Both the position numbers and the translations under genes were made by a program. From positions 1 through 34,376 of the forward strand of contig JACTMO010000020.1 of the NCBI GenBank assembly GCA_014584605.1: a stretch of 34,376 nucleotides of DNA, read 5' to 3'. Positions 1-7,881 of the stretch are shown here, piece after piece (the first letter of the stretch is position 1; each line of letters begins with the position of its first letter). A model generated the notes under the pieces. That model saw only the letters and a program-made list of their open reading frames with translations, had not been told where the DNA came from and ran no database searches. Source of the stretch: Bacteroidota bacterium. GTDB taxonomy: Bacteria > Bacteroidota > Bacteroidia > Flavobacteriales_F > PHOS-HE28.

Positions 1-1260
1 AAGAGCCCCACGGCGGCACCCTGGTCGCAGACGGTGACCGCACCGTCGATGCCCGCATCGGGCGTGGAGGTCAGCGTGACCGTGACCGTGCTCTGATCGC
101 CGAGACAGGGCGCCACTGCGGCGAGGGTGTAGGTGTACACCCCAGCTGGGTCGGTGCCGGGATCAAAGCTGCCGCTGTGGGCGTTGCCGCCGGGATCGGT
201 CCAGCTACCGCCGGCATCGGGCGTGCCGCCGAGCTGTGCAAAGAGCCCCACGGCGGCACCCTGGTCGCAGACGGTGACCGCACCGTCGATGCCTGCATCG
301 GGTGTGGACGTGATGGTCACGGTCACTGTGCTCTGATCACCGAGACAGGGCGCTACTGCGGCGAGGGTGTAGGTGTAGACACCGGCCGCGTCCACTGCGG
401 GATCAAAGCTGCCGCTGTGTGCGTTGCCGCCGGGATCGGTCCAGGTGCCACCGGCATCGGGTGTGCCTCCGAGCTGCGCGAAGAGGCCCACGGCGGCGCC
501 GTTGCTGCACACGGTGAGGTTACCGTTGGTGCCGGCGTTGGTGGCCGGGTTCTCGACCACGGTGACAGTAGCCTGTGCATTGGCGCAGGGCGGGGTTCCG
601 GTGACGGTGTAGGTGTACACACCGGGGTTCATGGTGACCGGGTCGTAGTTGCCGCCGACCACGGGACTGGGTCCGGTCCATGCTCCACCGACGGTGGGGG
701 TGCCGCCAAGCTGCGCGAAGAGCCCCACGGCGGCGCCGTTGCTGCACACGGTGAGGTTGCCGTTGGTGCCGGCGTTGGTGGCCGGGTTCTCGACCACGGT
801 GACAGTGGCCTGTGCATTGACGCAGGGCGGGGTTCCGGTGACGGTGTAGGTGTACACACCGGGGTTCATGGTGACCGGGTCGTAGTTGCCGCCGACCACG
901 GGACTGGGTCCGGTCCAGGTGCCACCGGCATCGGGTGTGCCTCCGAGCTGCGCGAAGAGGCCCACGGCGGCGCCGTTGCTGCACACGGTGAGGTTGCCGT
1001 TGGTGCCGGCGTCAGGGCCGGCGCTCACCACCACATTCACCGTAGCCGTGGCGTTGAGGCAGGAATTCCCCACCGTGTAGGTGTACAGCCCCGGAGGGTC
1101 CGTGCCGGGCACGAAGGTGCCGTTGTGCGGAACACCGCCCGGAGCCTGCCAGACCCCACCGGCGTCCGGCGTACCCCCGAGGCTGGCGAACAGGTTCGCA
1201 CTCCCGCTCGTGGTGCACAGGTTGAGCACGCCGTTCGTTCCGGCATCGGGGGGTGGTCCC
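1..1260 (-). repeat. In-frame tandem repeats, period 240/240/237/237/234 bp
   Basis: The marker that reads GLFAQLGG on the minus strand (plus-strand aagag or its variant) recurs at 1, 241, 481, 718, 955 and 1189. Periods are therefore 240, 240, 237, 237 and 234 bp, always a multiple of three, so the reading frame is kept. Units at 481-680 and 718-917 differ at only four positions by my reading. Older units toward 1260 are more diverged. The array continues past the left edge, so the total copy number is unknown. Confidence 0.9.
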
Positions 1261-2432
1261 CCGCCTTGCGTGCTGATGATGTTGATCGAAGTGGAGGCCA
1301 CGTTCTCGATGGGACAGTTTCCATCGCGTGCCTCCACATACACGTTCACCGGTGTGTTCCCGATATCGCCGGTCCAGCACAGGGTGGCCGTGGCGGGGTT
1401 GGTGCCGGTTACCGTGAAGGTCGCCCCGGGCAGCAACGCCAGGGCGTTGGAGGTGAGGTTCAGCACGGTGCCCGCGTCCACGTCCGTGAAGACCACGTCC
1501 ACACAGAACGACTCGCCGTCGCACACCTCGATGGTATTGCCGCTCAACAGTATGCCCGCCGTGTTGTTCACCAGACCGCCCGTGGTGGGGGCGTTGCCCG
1601 TGCAGTTCATCACCACGAACATCTGGTCCCGCATCACGGACCCGATCAGCACGCCGTTCGCGTCGAATTCCTGCACCAGCACGGCCACCACATAGTTGCC
1701 TTGCAGCGCCGCGTTGAAGGTGAGCTGCCCGGTGACCGCGTCCAGGGTGATACCGTTGATCGGAGAGGTGCCGGAGTAGCCCCCCTGATACGGCACCGGT
1801 GTGGGGGCCGGCGCTGCGAAACGTGCGTTCACCAGGGAGTAGGCGATGCTGTCGCCGTCCGGCTCGGTGACCCCGTAGTTGTAGTTGACGGTCTGTCCGG
1901 CGCACACGTACGGGATCGACATGTCCGTGAACACGGGCGAATTGTTGCACGGCGCCGTGGCGTTGTCCAGCATGGCCTCCAGGTAAATGCCCGGCGTGCC
2001 GATGAGGTTCACCGTGGTGTTGCGGCAGCAGATGGACCAGCTGATCGTCCAGTCGTCGCAGGCGGCCAGGTTCACCACCGCCTGGAACTGGTAGTGCTCG
2101 ATCCCCGGGAGCGTACCGCCGTTGCACGTGCTGTTGGGCAGCGAGGTGGGGCAGAGCTGCGACACCTCCGTGCCGGGGGGGACGGCCAGGGCATTGAGGG
2201 TGAAGGTGGTGCCGCAATCGCTCTGGAAGGTCAGGTTCTGCGGAATGGGGTCCACCCCGGAACAGTCCACGAAGAGGTCCAGGTTCACCAGATACTGGTT
2301 GCCGCCCAGGCATTCGTAGGTGATGCTCCCGCCCGAATAGTGGTTAGCCATCGCCCAGCTGCCAAGCACCGTGGACAACAAGGCCCACGCGGCGCGCAGG
2401 GTCGTTGACCGATGGATGCGGAGTCGCGTCAT
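1..2432 (-). CDS. Large secreted T9SS/gliding-type protein with tandem Ig-like repeats (3' end outside window)
   Basis: The minus-strand frame is open from an ATG at 2432 down to the left edge (about 810 codons), so the C-terminus is missing. It begins with a basic n-region and a hydrophobic stretch (AAWALLSTVLGSWAMA), a Sec signal peptide probably cleaved before NHYSGG. The next part (ITYECLGGNQYLVNLDLFVDC) resembles the N-terminal domain of large Bacteroidota proteins that usually end in a gliding-motility-associated or T9SS C-terminal domain; that ending is inferred, not seen. A middle region of roughly 300 residues has scattered cysteines and beta-strand-like composition. From about residue 390 on there are tandem repeats of 78-80 residues with the signature LFAQLGGTPDAGG and GVYTYT, each with two cysteines. 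A TACCTTCG element at 2472-2465 supports this start. Predicted role: cell-surface or extracellular adhesin-like protein. I do not recognise a specific function. Confidence 0.85.
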   Translation of the reverse strand, partial: MTRLRIHRSTTLRAAWALLSTVLGSWAMANHYSGGSITYECLGGNQYLVNLDLFVDCSGVDPIPQNLTFQSDCGTTFTLNALAVPPGTEVSQLCPTSLPNSTCNGGTLPGIEHYQFQAVVNLAACDDWTISWSICCRNTTVNLIGTPGIYLEAMLDNATAPCNNSPVFTDMSIPYVCAGQTVNYNYGVTEPDGDSIAYSLVNARFAAPAPTPVPYQGGYSGTSPINGITLDAVTGQLTFNAALQGNYVVAVLVQEFDANGVLIGSVMRDQMFVVMNCTGNAPTTGGLVNNTAGILLSGNTIEVCDGESFCVDVVFTDVDAGTVLNLTSNALALLPGATFTVTGTNPATATLCWTGDIGNTPVNVYVEARDGNCPIENVASTSINIISTQGGGPPPDAGTNGVLNLCTTSGSANLFASLGGTPDAGGVWQAPGGVPHNGTFVPGTDPPGLYTYTVGNSCLNATATVNVVVSAGPDAGTNGNLTVCSNGAAVGLFAQLGGTPDAGGTWTGPSPVVGGNYDPVTMNPGVYTYTVTGTPPCVNAQATVTVVENPATNAGTNGNLTVCSNGAAVGLFAQLGGTPTVGGAWTGPSPVVGGNYDPVTMNPGVYTYTVTGTPPCANAQATVTVVENPATNAGTNGNLTVCSNGAAVGLFAQLGGTPDAGGTWTDPGGNAHSGSFDPAVDAAGVYTYTLAAVAPCLGDQSTVTVTITSTPDAGIDGAVTVCDQGAAVGLFAQLGGTPDAGGSWTDPGGNAHSGSFDPGTDPAGVYTYTLAAVAPCLGDQSTVTVTLTSTPDAGIDGAVTVCDQGAAVGL

Positions 2433-2464
2433 GGCAAGGCGAGGTGCGGCATGGGGCCGATCTG

Positions 2465-2472
2465 CGAAGGTA
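2465..2472 (-). promoter_or_regulatory. Bacteroidota -7 promoter element for the repeat protein
   Basis: TACCTTCG on the minus strand, 32 nt before the ATG at 2432. It matches the Bacteroidota consensus TAnnTTTG except for C in place of the last T, a variant that recurs before many genes here. No convincing -33 TTTG is visible. Confidence 0.5.
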
Positions 2473-2589
2473 CGGCATCGAGTCGCTGGGCCCCAGCCAC
2501 TTGGCTTTGTCGAATGCTTTGGACAGCGGGCGCTTCGGTCCGTTGTGACCTTAACATCCGGGTAACCTGTGGTTCAGCAGCCAAAGGCG

Positions 2590-2597
2590 TAGTTTTG
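2590..2597 (+). promoter_or_regulatory. Bacteroidota -7 promoter element for the TonB receptor operon
   Basis: TAGTTTTG fits TAnnTTTG exactly. It lies in the divergent intergenic region 2433-2615 and sets the predicted transcription start near 2602. This excludes the in-frame ATG at 2412 as the real start of the receptor gene. Confidence 0.6.
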
Positions 2598-2615
2598 CCG
2601 CCCTTATCCGACCGC

Positions 2616-5198
2616 GTGGAAACGGCCATTCGACCATTGAGGACGTCAGGTATCCTGCGAACGGTGCCCGGCGCGCTCGCCGCAGCCCTGCTGCTCCTGG
2701 TGTCCCCCTGCACCCTGAAGGCCCAGGTGGTCGATTCCCTGGATGCCGGCGGGCAAGTGGACTCCGCCGGTGTGCTCCAGGAACGACTACCCGTCTATAC
2801 GGTGACCTCCAGCGACCTGGAATCGGAGTTGGGTTCGCAGGACATCTCGGGCATCCTGCAATCGTCCCGTGATGTGTTCGCGGCGACGGCGGGCCTGAGC
2901 TGGGGAACAGCGCGTTTCCGCATCCGCGGGCTTGATGGCGAGAACAGCTCGGTGCTCATCAACGGCATCCCCGTGAACGATCCCGAGGCCGGTTGGGCCA
3001 CTTGGAGCCAGTGGGGCGGCCTCAACGATGTGACTCGCCAGATGGAGGTGCGTACCGGTCTGTCCGCCTCACGTCTGGCCTTCGCCGGCATCGCCGGCTA
3101 TTCGGCGATCAACGCCCGCGCCAGCGCCCAGCGCAGCGGCACCCGCATCTCCTACGCGTTGAGCAACCGTGCCTACGACCATCGTGTGATGCTCACCCAC
3201 AGCACCGGCATGATGAAGAACGGCTGGGCCGTGAGCGCCTCGGCCAGCTGGCGTTATGCCAACGAGGGATATGCCAAGGGCACCTTCTTCAACGCCGCCG
3301 CCTACTTCCTGAGCGTGGAGCGCAAGCTCAACGACCGCCACAGCATCGGCTTCACCGGCTTCGGCGCCCCCATCCGTCAGGGACGCCAGGGGCTGGCCGT
3401 GCAGGAGGCCTACGACCTCACCGGCGATCCCTACTACAACTCCAACTGGGGCTACCAGGCCGGCGAGAAGCGCAACGCCCAGGTGAGCTTCGACCACAAG
3501 CCGATGGCCGTGCTCACCCACTATTTCACCCCGGACGACCGCACCACCTGGACCACCAGCCTTTACTACACGGCCGGGCGCGATGCGCAGACCAGGCTCA
3601 ACTGGTTCGACGCCAAGGACCCGCGCCCGGATTATTACCGCTATCTGCCCAGCTACTACGCCGACACGGACCCCGAGGAGGCCGCGCGCCTCACCGCCGC
3701 CTGGCAGAACGGTACCGCCGGTCAGATCGATTGGGACCAGCTCTACTTCGCCAACGGCAAGAACCTGTTCACCGTGCAGGACGCCGACGGCACCCCGGGC
3801 CTTGACCTGACGGGCAATCGCAGCAAGTACATCGTGGAGGAACAGCGCAACGACCCGCGTCGCATGGGCCTCAACAGCGTATGGTCCAAGGCGCTGAACG
3901 ACCGCACCCAGCTCACCGCCGGTGCGGGTTACCACGACCACGTGACGCACAACTACCGGGTGGTGGACGACCTGCTGGGCGGCGACTTCTGGGTGGACGT
4001 GGACCAGTTCGCCGACCAGGTGTCCGCCGACCCCAACGTGGCTCAGAACGACCTCAACCGCCCCAACGCCGTGATCACCGTGGGCGAACGCTACGGGCAC
4101 GACTACGACATGCATGTGCGCCAGGCCTCGGGCTTCGTGCAGTTCGAGCATCGCTGGCAGCAGGTGGAGCTCTACGTCGCGGGCATGCTCGGCCATCAGT
4201 CCTTCTTCCGCGAGGGTTTCATGCGCAACGGCCGCTTCCCGGACAACTCCTTCGGGAAGTCGGCCGTGCAGGGCTTCCTGCACTATGGCCTGAAGGCGGG
4301 TGCGGTGTACAAGCTCAGCGGCCGTCATTTCATCACCCTCAACGGCGCCTACCTCACCCGCCCGCCGCTGGCCCGCTGGGCCTACCTGTCGCCCCGCACC
4401 CGCGATGCCGTGGTGCCCGGGCTCACCACCGAGAAGGTGAGCAGTGCCGACCTGAGCTATGTGGTGCGCTTCCCCCGCCTCAAGGGCCGCGCCACCATCT
4501 ACTGGGCCGACATCGCCGACCAGGTGTGGTCCCGTTCGTTCTTCCACGACGAGTACCTGACCCTGGTGAACTACACGATGCGCGGCGTGGACCAGCGCCA
4601 CACCGGTGCCGAGCTCGGCCTGGAGGCCAACATCACCTCCACTATCGGCGTCAACGCCGCATTGGGCACCGGACGTTTCGTGTACTCCAGTCGCCCGCAG
4701 GCCACCATCACCCGCGACAACAGCGAGGAGGTCTTCGCCACCGACCGCACCGTGTACTGGACCAACTACCGAGTGGGCGGCATGCCGCAGACGGCCGCCT
4801 CGCTGGGCCTGCGCTACAACAGCCCCAAGTACTGGTTCATCAACGTCACGGCCAACTATTTCGCCGACATCTACCTGGACCCCAACCCGGACCGCCGCAC
4901 GGCCGAGGCCCTGGACGGGCTGGTGGTGGAGGACCCGCAATGGGAGCAGCTGTTGCAACAGACCAAGCTCGACAACGCCTTCACCCTTGACCTCTTCGGC
5001 GGCAAGTCGTGGATGGTGAAACGCAAGTACCGCATCGCGCTCAACGTGTCGGTGAACAACGTGCTGAACAACCGCAGTTTCGTGGTGGGCGGCTTCGAGC
5101 AGCTGCGCTACGAGCGGATGGACGTGGACAAGTTCCCCCCGCGCCTGAGCTACCTCTTCGGCCGCACCTATTTCGCCATGCTGAGCATCGGTTTCTGA
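2616..5198 (+). CDS. TonB-dependent outer-membrane receptor (DUF5689-linked type)
   Basis: About 860 residues from the GTG at 2616. A TTG at 2637 is an equally good start and gives a compact signal peptide; the ATG at 2412 lies upstream of the likely promoter. A signal peptide (ALAAALLLLVSPCTLKAQ) is followed by a plug domain with the usual motifs: SDLESELGSQDISGILQ, then FRIRGLDGENSSVLINGIPV. The rest is a beta-barrel rich in aromatic residues and ends in a terminal Phe (YFAMLSIGF), as outer-membrane barrels do. There is no N-terminal carboxypeptidase-regulatory-like domain, unlike SusC types. The stop is two bases before the DUF5689 lipoprotein gene, so the two are co-transcribed. Substrate is not visible; the nearby secreted nuclease suggests a nucleic acid or phosphate-related ligand (inference). 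Confidence 0.9.
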   Translation: METAIRPLRTSGILRTVPGALAAALLLLVSPCTLKAQVVDSLDAGGQVDSAGVLQERLPVYTVTSSDLESELGSQDISGILQSSRDVFAATAGLSWGTARFRIRGLDGENSSVLINGIPVNDPEAGWATWSQWGGLNDVTRQMEVRTGLSASRLAFAGIAGYSAINARASAQRSGTRISYALSNRAYDHRVMLTHSTGMMKNGWAVSASASWRYANEGYAKGTFFNAAAYFLSVERKLNDRHSIGFTGFGAPIRQGRQGLAVQEAYDLTGDPYYNSNWGYQAGEKRNAQVSFDHKPMAVLTHYFTPDDRTTWTTSLYYTAGRDAQTRLNWFDAKDPRPDYYRYLPSYYADTDPEEAARLTAAWQNGTAGQIDWDQLYFANGKNLFTVQDADGTPGLDLTGNRSKYIVEEQRNDPRRMGLNSVWSKALNDRTQLTAGAGYHDHVTHNYRVVDDLLGGDFWVDVDQFADQVSADPNVAQNDLNRPNAVITVGERYGHDYDMHVRQASGFVQFEHRWQQVELYVAGMLGHQSFFREGFMRNGRFPDNSFGKSAVQGFLHYGLKAGAVYKLSGRHFITLNGAYLTRPPLARWAYLSPRTRDAVVPGLTTEKVSSADLSYVVRFPRLKGRATIYWADIADQVWSRSFFHDEYLTLVNYTMRGVDQRHTGAELGLEANITSTIGVNAALGTGRFVYSSRPQATITRDNSEEVFATDRTVYWTNYRVGGMPQTAASLGLRYNSPKYWFINVTANYFADIYLDPNPDRRTAEALDGLVVEDPQWEQLLQQTKLDNAFTLDLFGGKSWMVKRKYRIALNVSVNNVLNNRSFVVGGFEQLRYERMDVDKFPPRLSYLFGRTYFAMLSIGF

Positions 5199-5200
5199 CC

Positions 5201-6439
5201 ATGAAGCAACTGACCAACACCCTGTCCGTCGGCATCGCCCTGGCCCTGCTGCCCCTGCTTGGCGGCTGCGACAAGGAGCTCGATACCCCGCCCGAGCGCA
5301 CCCTGCCCACCGGGTCGGTGCTGAGCATCAAACGGCTGCGCGACCTGCATGCCACCACCTTCGCCTACCTGCCCCATCGCTTCACCGGCGATTCGTCGGT
5401 GTACGGCGTGGTGACGGCCGACGAGACCAACGGCAACCTTTACAAGAACATTTACATGCAGGACGATACCGCCGGGATCGTGCTGCGCCTGAAGAACAGC
5501 GGTGGCCTGTACGCCGGCGACCGGATCCGCATCTACCTCAAGGGCGTCACGCTGAGCAGTTACGCCGGGCTGCTGCAACTCGATTCGGTGGATGTGGACA
5601 ACAACGTGGTGAAGCAGGAGACCCTGGTGCCCGTGACCCCCAAGGTGGTGACCGTGGCCCAGATCACCCCTGCGCTGCAGGGCCAGCTCATCCGGCTGGA
5701 CAGCGTGCAGTTCGTCGCTGACGAGGCCGATGGCAACACCCCGTGGAGCGACGCGGTGAACCAGAGCAGCGTGAACCGCAACCTGGAGGACTGCGATGGC
5801 AACAGCATCATCGTGCGCACAAGCGGCTACGCCAACTTCGCTGCCCAGATGCTGCCCACCGGCAACGGGTCGTTCACCGCCGTGGTGGGCCAGTTCGGCA
5901 GCGACATGCAGCTCTTCGTGCACGACATGTCGCTGGTGCAGCTCGGCGGCCCGCGCTGCGGGGCCTTCGGCTTCCAGCTGCTGCTGAAGGACTTCGAGGA
6001 CGGCAGCGTCACCTCCGGCGGTTGGTCGCAGCAGCAGGTGACGGGGGCCGTGAACTGGTCGGCCACGGCCGGCTATGGCGCCATCACCAACAACAGCGGC
6101 GGCAGCTATTCGGCCTGCGAGACCTGGCTCATCAGCCCCTCGGTGAACCTGAGCACGGCCACGGCCCCGCTGCTCAACTTCCAGACCTCCGTGGCCTTCG
6201 CCTCCGGGGCACCGCTCGAGGTGCTGGTCTCCACCGACTACACGGGCGGCGTGCCTTCCACGGCCACTTGGACGGCGCTGGCCCCGGCGCTGGCCACCGG
6301 CGTGGCCTGGACCCCCTCGGGCGCCCTCGACCTCACGCCGTACATCAGCGGCAACTTCCACCTGGCCTTCAAGTACACCGGCTCGGACACCGATGGCCGG
6401 CGCTGGAACCTGGACGACATCGTGATCACCGACAACTGA
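5201..6439 (+). CDS. DUF5689 domain lipoprotein with C-terminal jelly-roll (choice-of-anchor) domain
   Basis: 412 residues. The start MKQLTNTL leads into a lipoprotein signal ending in LLGGC, so the mature protein is lipid-anchored, probably on the outer membrane next to the receptor. Residues of about 40-250 (GDSSVYGVVTADETNGN, YMQDDTAGIVLRL, GDRIRIYLKG) match the OB-fold-like DUF5689 region found in Bacteroidota lipoproteins partnered with TonB receptors. The C-terminal part (about 260-412; FEDGSVTSGGW, WLISPSVNLS, RRWNLDDIVI) resembles the choice-of-anchor J jelly-roll, often a ligand- or carbohydrate-binding fold. It sits 2 nt after the receptor gene and 34 nt before the T9SS gene. Likely a surface substrate-binding partner of the receptor, analogous to SusD in position but not in sequence. 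Confidence 0.85.
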   Translation: MKQLTNTLSVGIALALLPLLGGCDKELDTPPERTLPTGSVLSIKRLRDLHATTFAYLPHRFTGDSSVYGVVTADETNGNLYKNIYMQDDTAGIVLRLKNSGGLYAGDRIRIYLKGVTLSSYAGLLQLDSVDVDNNVVKQETLVPVTPKVVTVAQITPALQGQLIRLDSVQFVADEADGNTPWSDAVNQSSVNRNLEDCDGNSIIVRTSGYANFAAQMLPTGNGSFTAVVGQFGSDMQLFVHDMSLVQLGGPRCGAFGFQLLLKDFEDGSVTSGGWSQQQVTGAVNWSATAGYGAITNNSGGSYSACETWLISPSVNLSTATAPLLNFQTSVAFASGAPLEVLVSTDYTGGVPSTATWTALAPALATGVAWTPSGALDLTPYISGNFHLAFKYTGSDTDGRRWNLDDIVITDN

Positions 6440-6473
6440 CCCGCTCCTTCCGTTCACCCCAACCCCACATCGC

Positions 6474-7811
6474 ATGAAACACGTTACCCTTCTCGCCGCG
6501 CTCCTGCTGGGCCTCACCGGCCGGGCGCAGACCCTTGTGGCCACCAGCTTCGAGAGCTGGACCGGCAACACCCCCGACGGCTGGGTGGGCAGCAAGACCA
6601 ATCTCCCCGCCGACAGCATCCAGCAGGCCGACCAGAACATCCAGTTCGGCGCCTATGCCGTGCGCCTGGTGAACGGCACCAGTTCGCACAAGCGCTTCAC
6701 CACCACCAGCCAGGCGGTGACCAGCGGCACGGCTTACAACATCAGCTTCTATGCCCGCGGCAACGGTGAGGTGCGCACGAGCCTGTTCGACGGGCGCGCC
6801 ACCGGCTTCGGCTACGCGCCCTACAACCCCTACATCACCGTGAACGGCAGCACCTGGACGCCGTACACCCAGCAGGTCGTGGCCGAGAACGACACCACCG
6901 ATGCCGAGTTCATCCTCAGCGTGCGCAACACCGTGGCCGCCGGAGGCCACCTGGAGGTGGACAGTGTGCGCATCTGGGCCGGCGCGGTGAACCCGCCCAC
7001 CGGCGCCAGCATCCACCAGATCCAGTTCACCAGCGACCCGGGTGGCGTCTCCACCCTGGTGGGCCAGACGGTGAACACCGGCGGCGTGGTCTGTGGCGTG
7101 GCCTCCAACGGCTACTGGCTGCAGAGCGGCTCCGGCCCCTGGACCGGCATCTTCGTGTTCGACAGTTCGCCGGTGGCCCTGGGCGACAGCCTGACCCTCA
7201 CCGCCCTGGTGGAGGAGTACTTCGAACAGACCCAGCTGAACGACGCCGCCAACGTGAGCATCGTGTCGCCCGGCAACCCCGTGGAGGTGCAGGCCGGGAC
7301 CACCGGCACCGTGGGGCAGGAGCAGTGGGAGGGCGTGCTGGTCCAGGTGATCAACGCCGATTGCACCAACGACGACATCGCCAACAACTTCGGGCAGTGG
7401 ACCATCGACGACGGATCGGGTGCCGTGCTGGTCAACGACCTGGTGTTCGCCTACACGCCGACCCTCGGCGTGAACTACAACGTCACCGGCCTGGTGTCCT
7501 ACAGCTTCAGCGAGTGGAAGATCGAGCCGCGCTTCGCCGCCGACGTGGAGATCGCCTCCGGCCTGGCCGAGCAGCTGCTGGCCGCCACGCAGCTGTGGCC
7601 CGTGCCTGCCAACGACCATCTCACCGTGGAGGTGAAGATGCCGGGCGTGCGCTATCAGGTGCTCGATGCCACCGGACGCCTGGTGCTGGAGGGCGCCTTC
7701 AACACCCAGCGGAACACGCTTGGCCTGAGCGGCCTGCAGCAGGGCGTCTACGACCTGGTGCTGGCGCGGGAGGGTGCTCGTGCCAACGTGCGCTTCGCGG
7801 TGGCCCGCTGA
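6474..7811 (+). CDS. T9SS-exported protein with CBM-like and OB-fold domains
   Basis: 445 residues. The signal peptide MKHVTLLAALLLGLTGRAQ is followed by a beta-sandwich-like region (about 20-170; TSFESWTGNTPDGW through LEVDSVRIWAG) that resembles carbohydrate-binding or choice-of-anchor modules. A second region (about 178-360; IHQIQFTSDPGG, GGVVCGVASNGYWLQSG, WTIDDGSGAVLVND) resembles the nuclease-associated OB-fold domains seen beside secreted nucleases. The C-terminus (LWPVPANDHLTVEV, GVYDLVLAREG) is a T9SS type A sorting domain, so the protein should be exported by the T9SS and attached or released at the surface. It is third in the receptor operon and ends at the strong hairpin shared with the convergent nuclease gene. 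No catalytic motif is evident. Confidence 0.8.
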   Translation: MKHVTLLAALLLGLTGRAQTLVATSFESWTGNTPDGWVGSKTNLPADSIQQADQNIQFGAYAVRLVNGTSSHKRFTTTSQAVTSGTAYNISFYARGNGEVRTSLFDGRATGFGYAPYNPYITVNGSTWTPYTQQVVAENDTTDAEFILSVRNTVAAGGHLEVDSVRIWAGAVNPPTGASIHQIQFTSDPGGVSTLVGQTVNTGGVVCGVASNGYWLQSGSGPWTGIFVFDSSPVALGDSLTLTALVEEYFEQTQLNDAANVSIVSPGNPVEVQAGTTGTVGQEQWEGVLVQVINADCTNDDIANNFGQWTIDDGSGAVLVNDLVFAYTPTLGVNYNVTGLVSYSFSEWKIEPRFAADVEIASGLAEQLLAATQLWPVPANDHLTVEVKMPGVRYQVLDATGRLVLEGAFNTQRNTLGLSGLQQGVYDLVLAREGARANVRFAVAR

Positions 7812-7818
7812 TCACCAA

Positions 7819-7871
7819 GGGTCCGCAAGGGAAAGCCCCGGCAGATCGCCGGGGCTTTCCCTTGCGGACCC
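7819..7871. terminator. Perfect 24-bp hairpin, bidirectional terminator
   Basis: The arms 7819-7842 and 7848-7871 are perfectly complementary over 24 bp, with a 5-nt loop (agatc). The hairpin sits between the stop codon at 7811 and the convergent stop at 7882. There is no clear T-tract, but an internal AAAG/CTTT step lies within the stem. Its position and symmetry fit a terminator serving both strands. Confidence 0.85.
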
Positions 7872-7881
7872 GGTCCTCAGG

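Noticed and set aside
1-1260. CRISPR array
   Set aside because: The repeats are 234-240 bp and coding in frame, with no short repeat/spacer structure.
177-2408. A long open plus-strand frame across the repeat region
   Set aside because: It is antisense to the minus-strand gene, rich in Gly, Ala, Arg and His with no domain, and follows from the high GC and in-frame repeats.
2433-2615. Riboswitch (for example cobalamin) upstream of the TonB receptor
   Set aside because: The promoter element lies only about 20-40 nt before the start codon, leaving no room for a riboswitch, and no conserved box was seen.
3069-4958. A minus-strand open frame opposite the first TonB receptor
   Set aside because: Antisense to a well supported gene; low-complexity Val/Ala/Gly/His composition and no motif.
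5201-6439. SusD-like protein
   Set aside because: Same position after a TonB receptor, but no SusD-type helical repeats; the sequence fits DUF5689.
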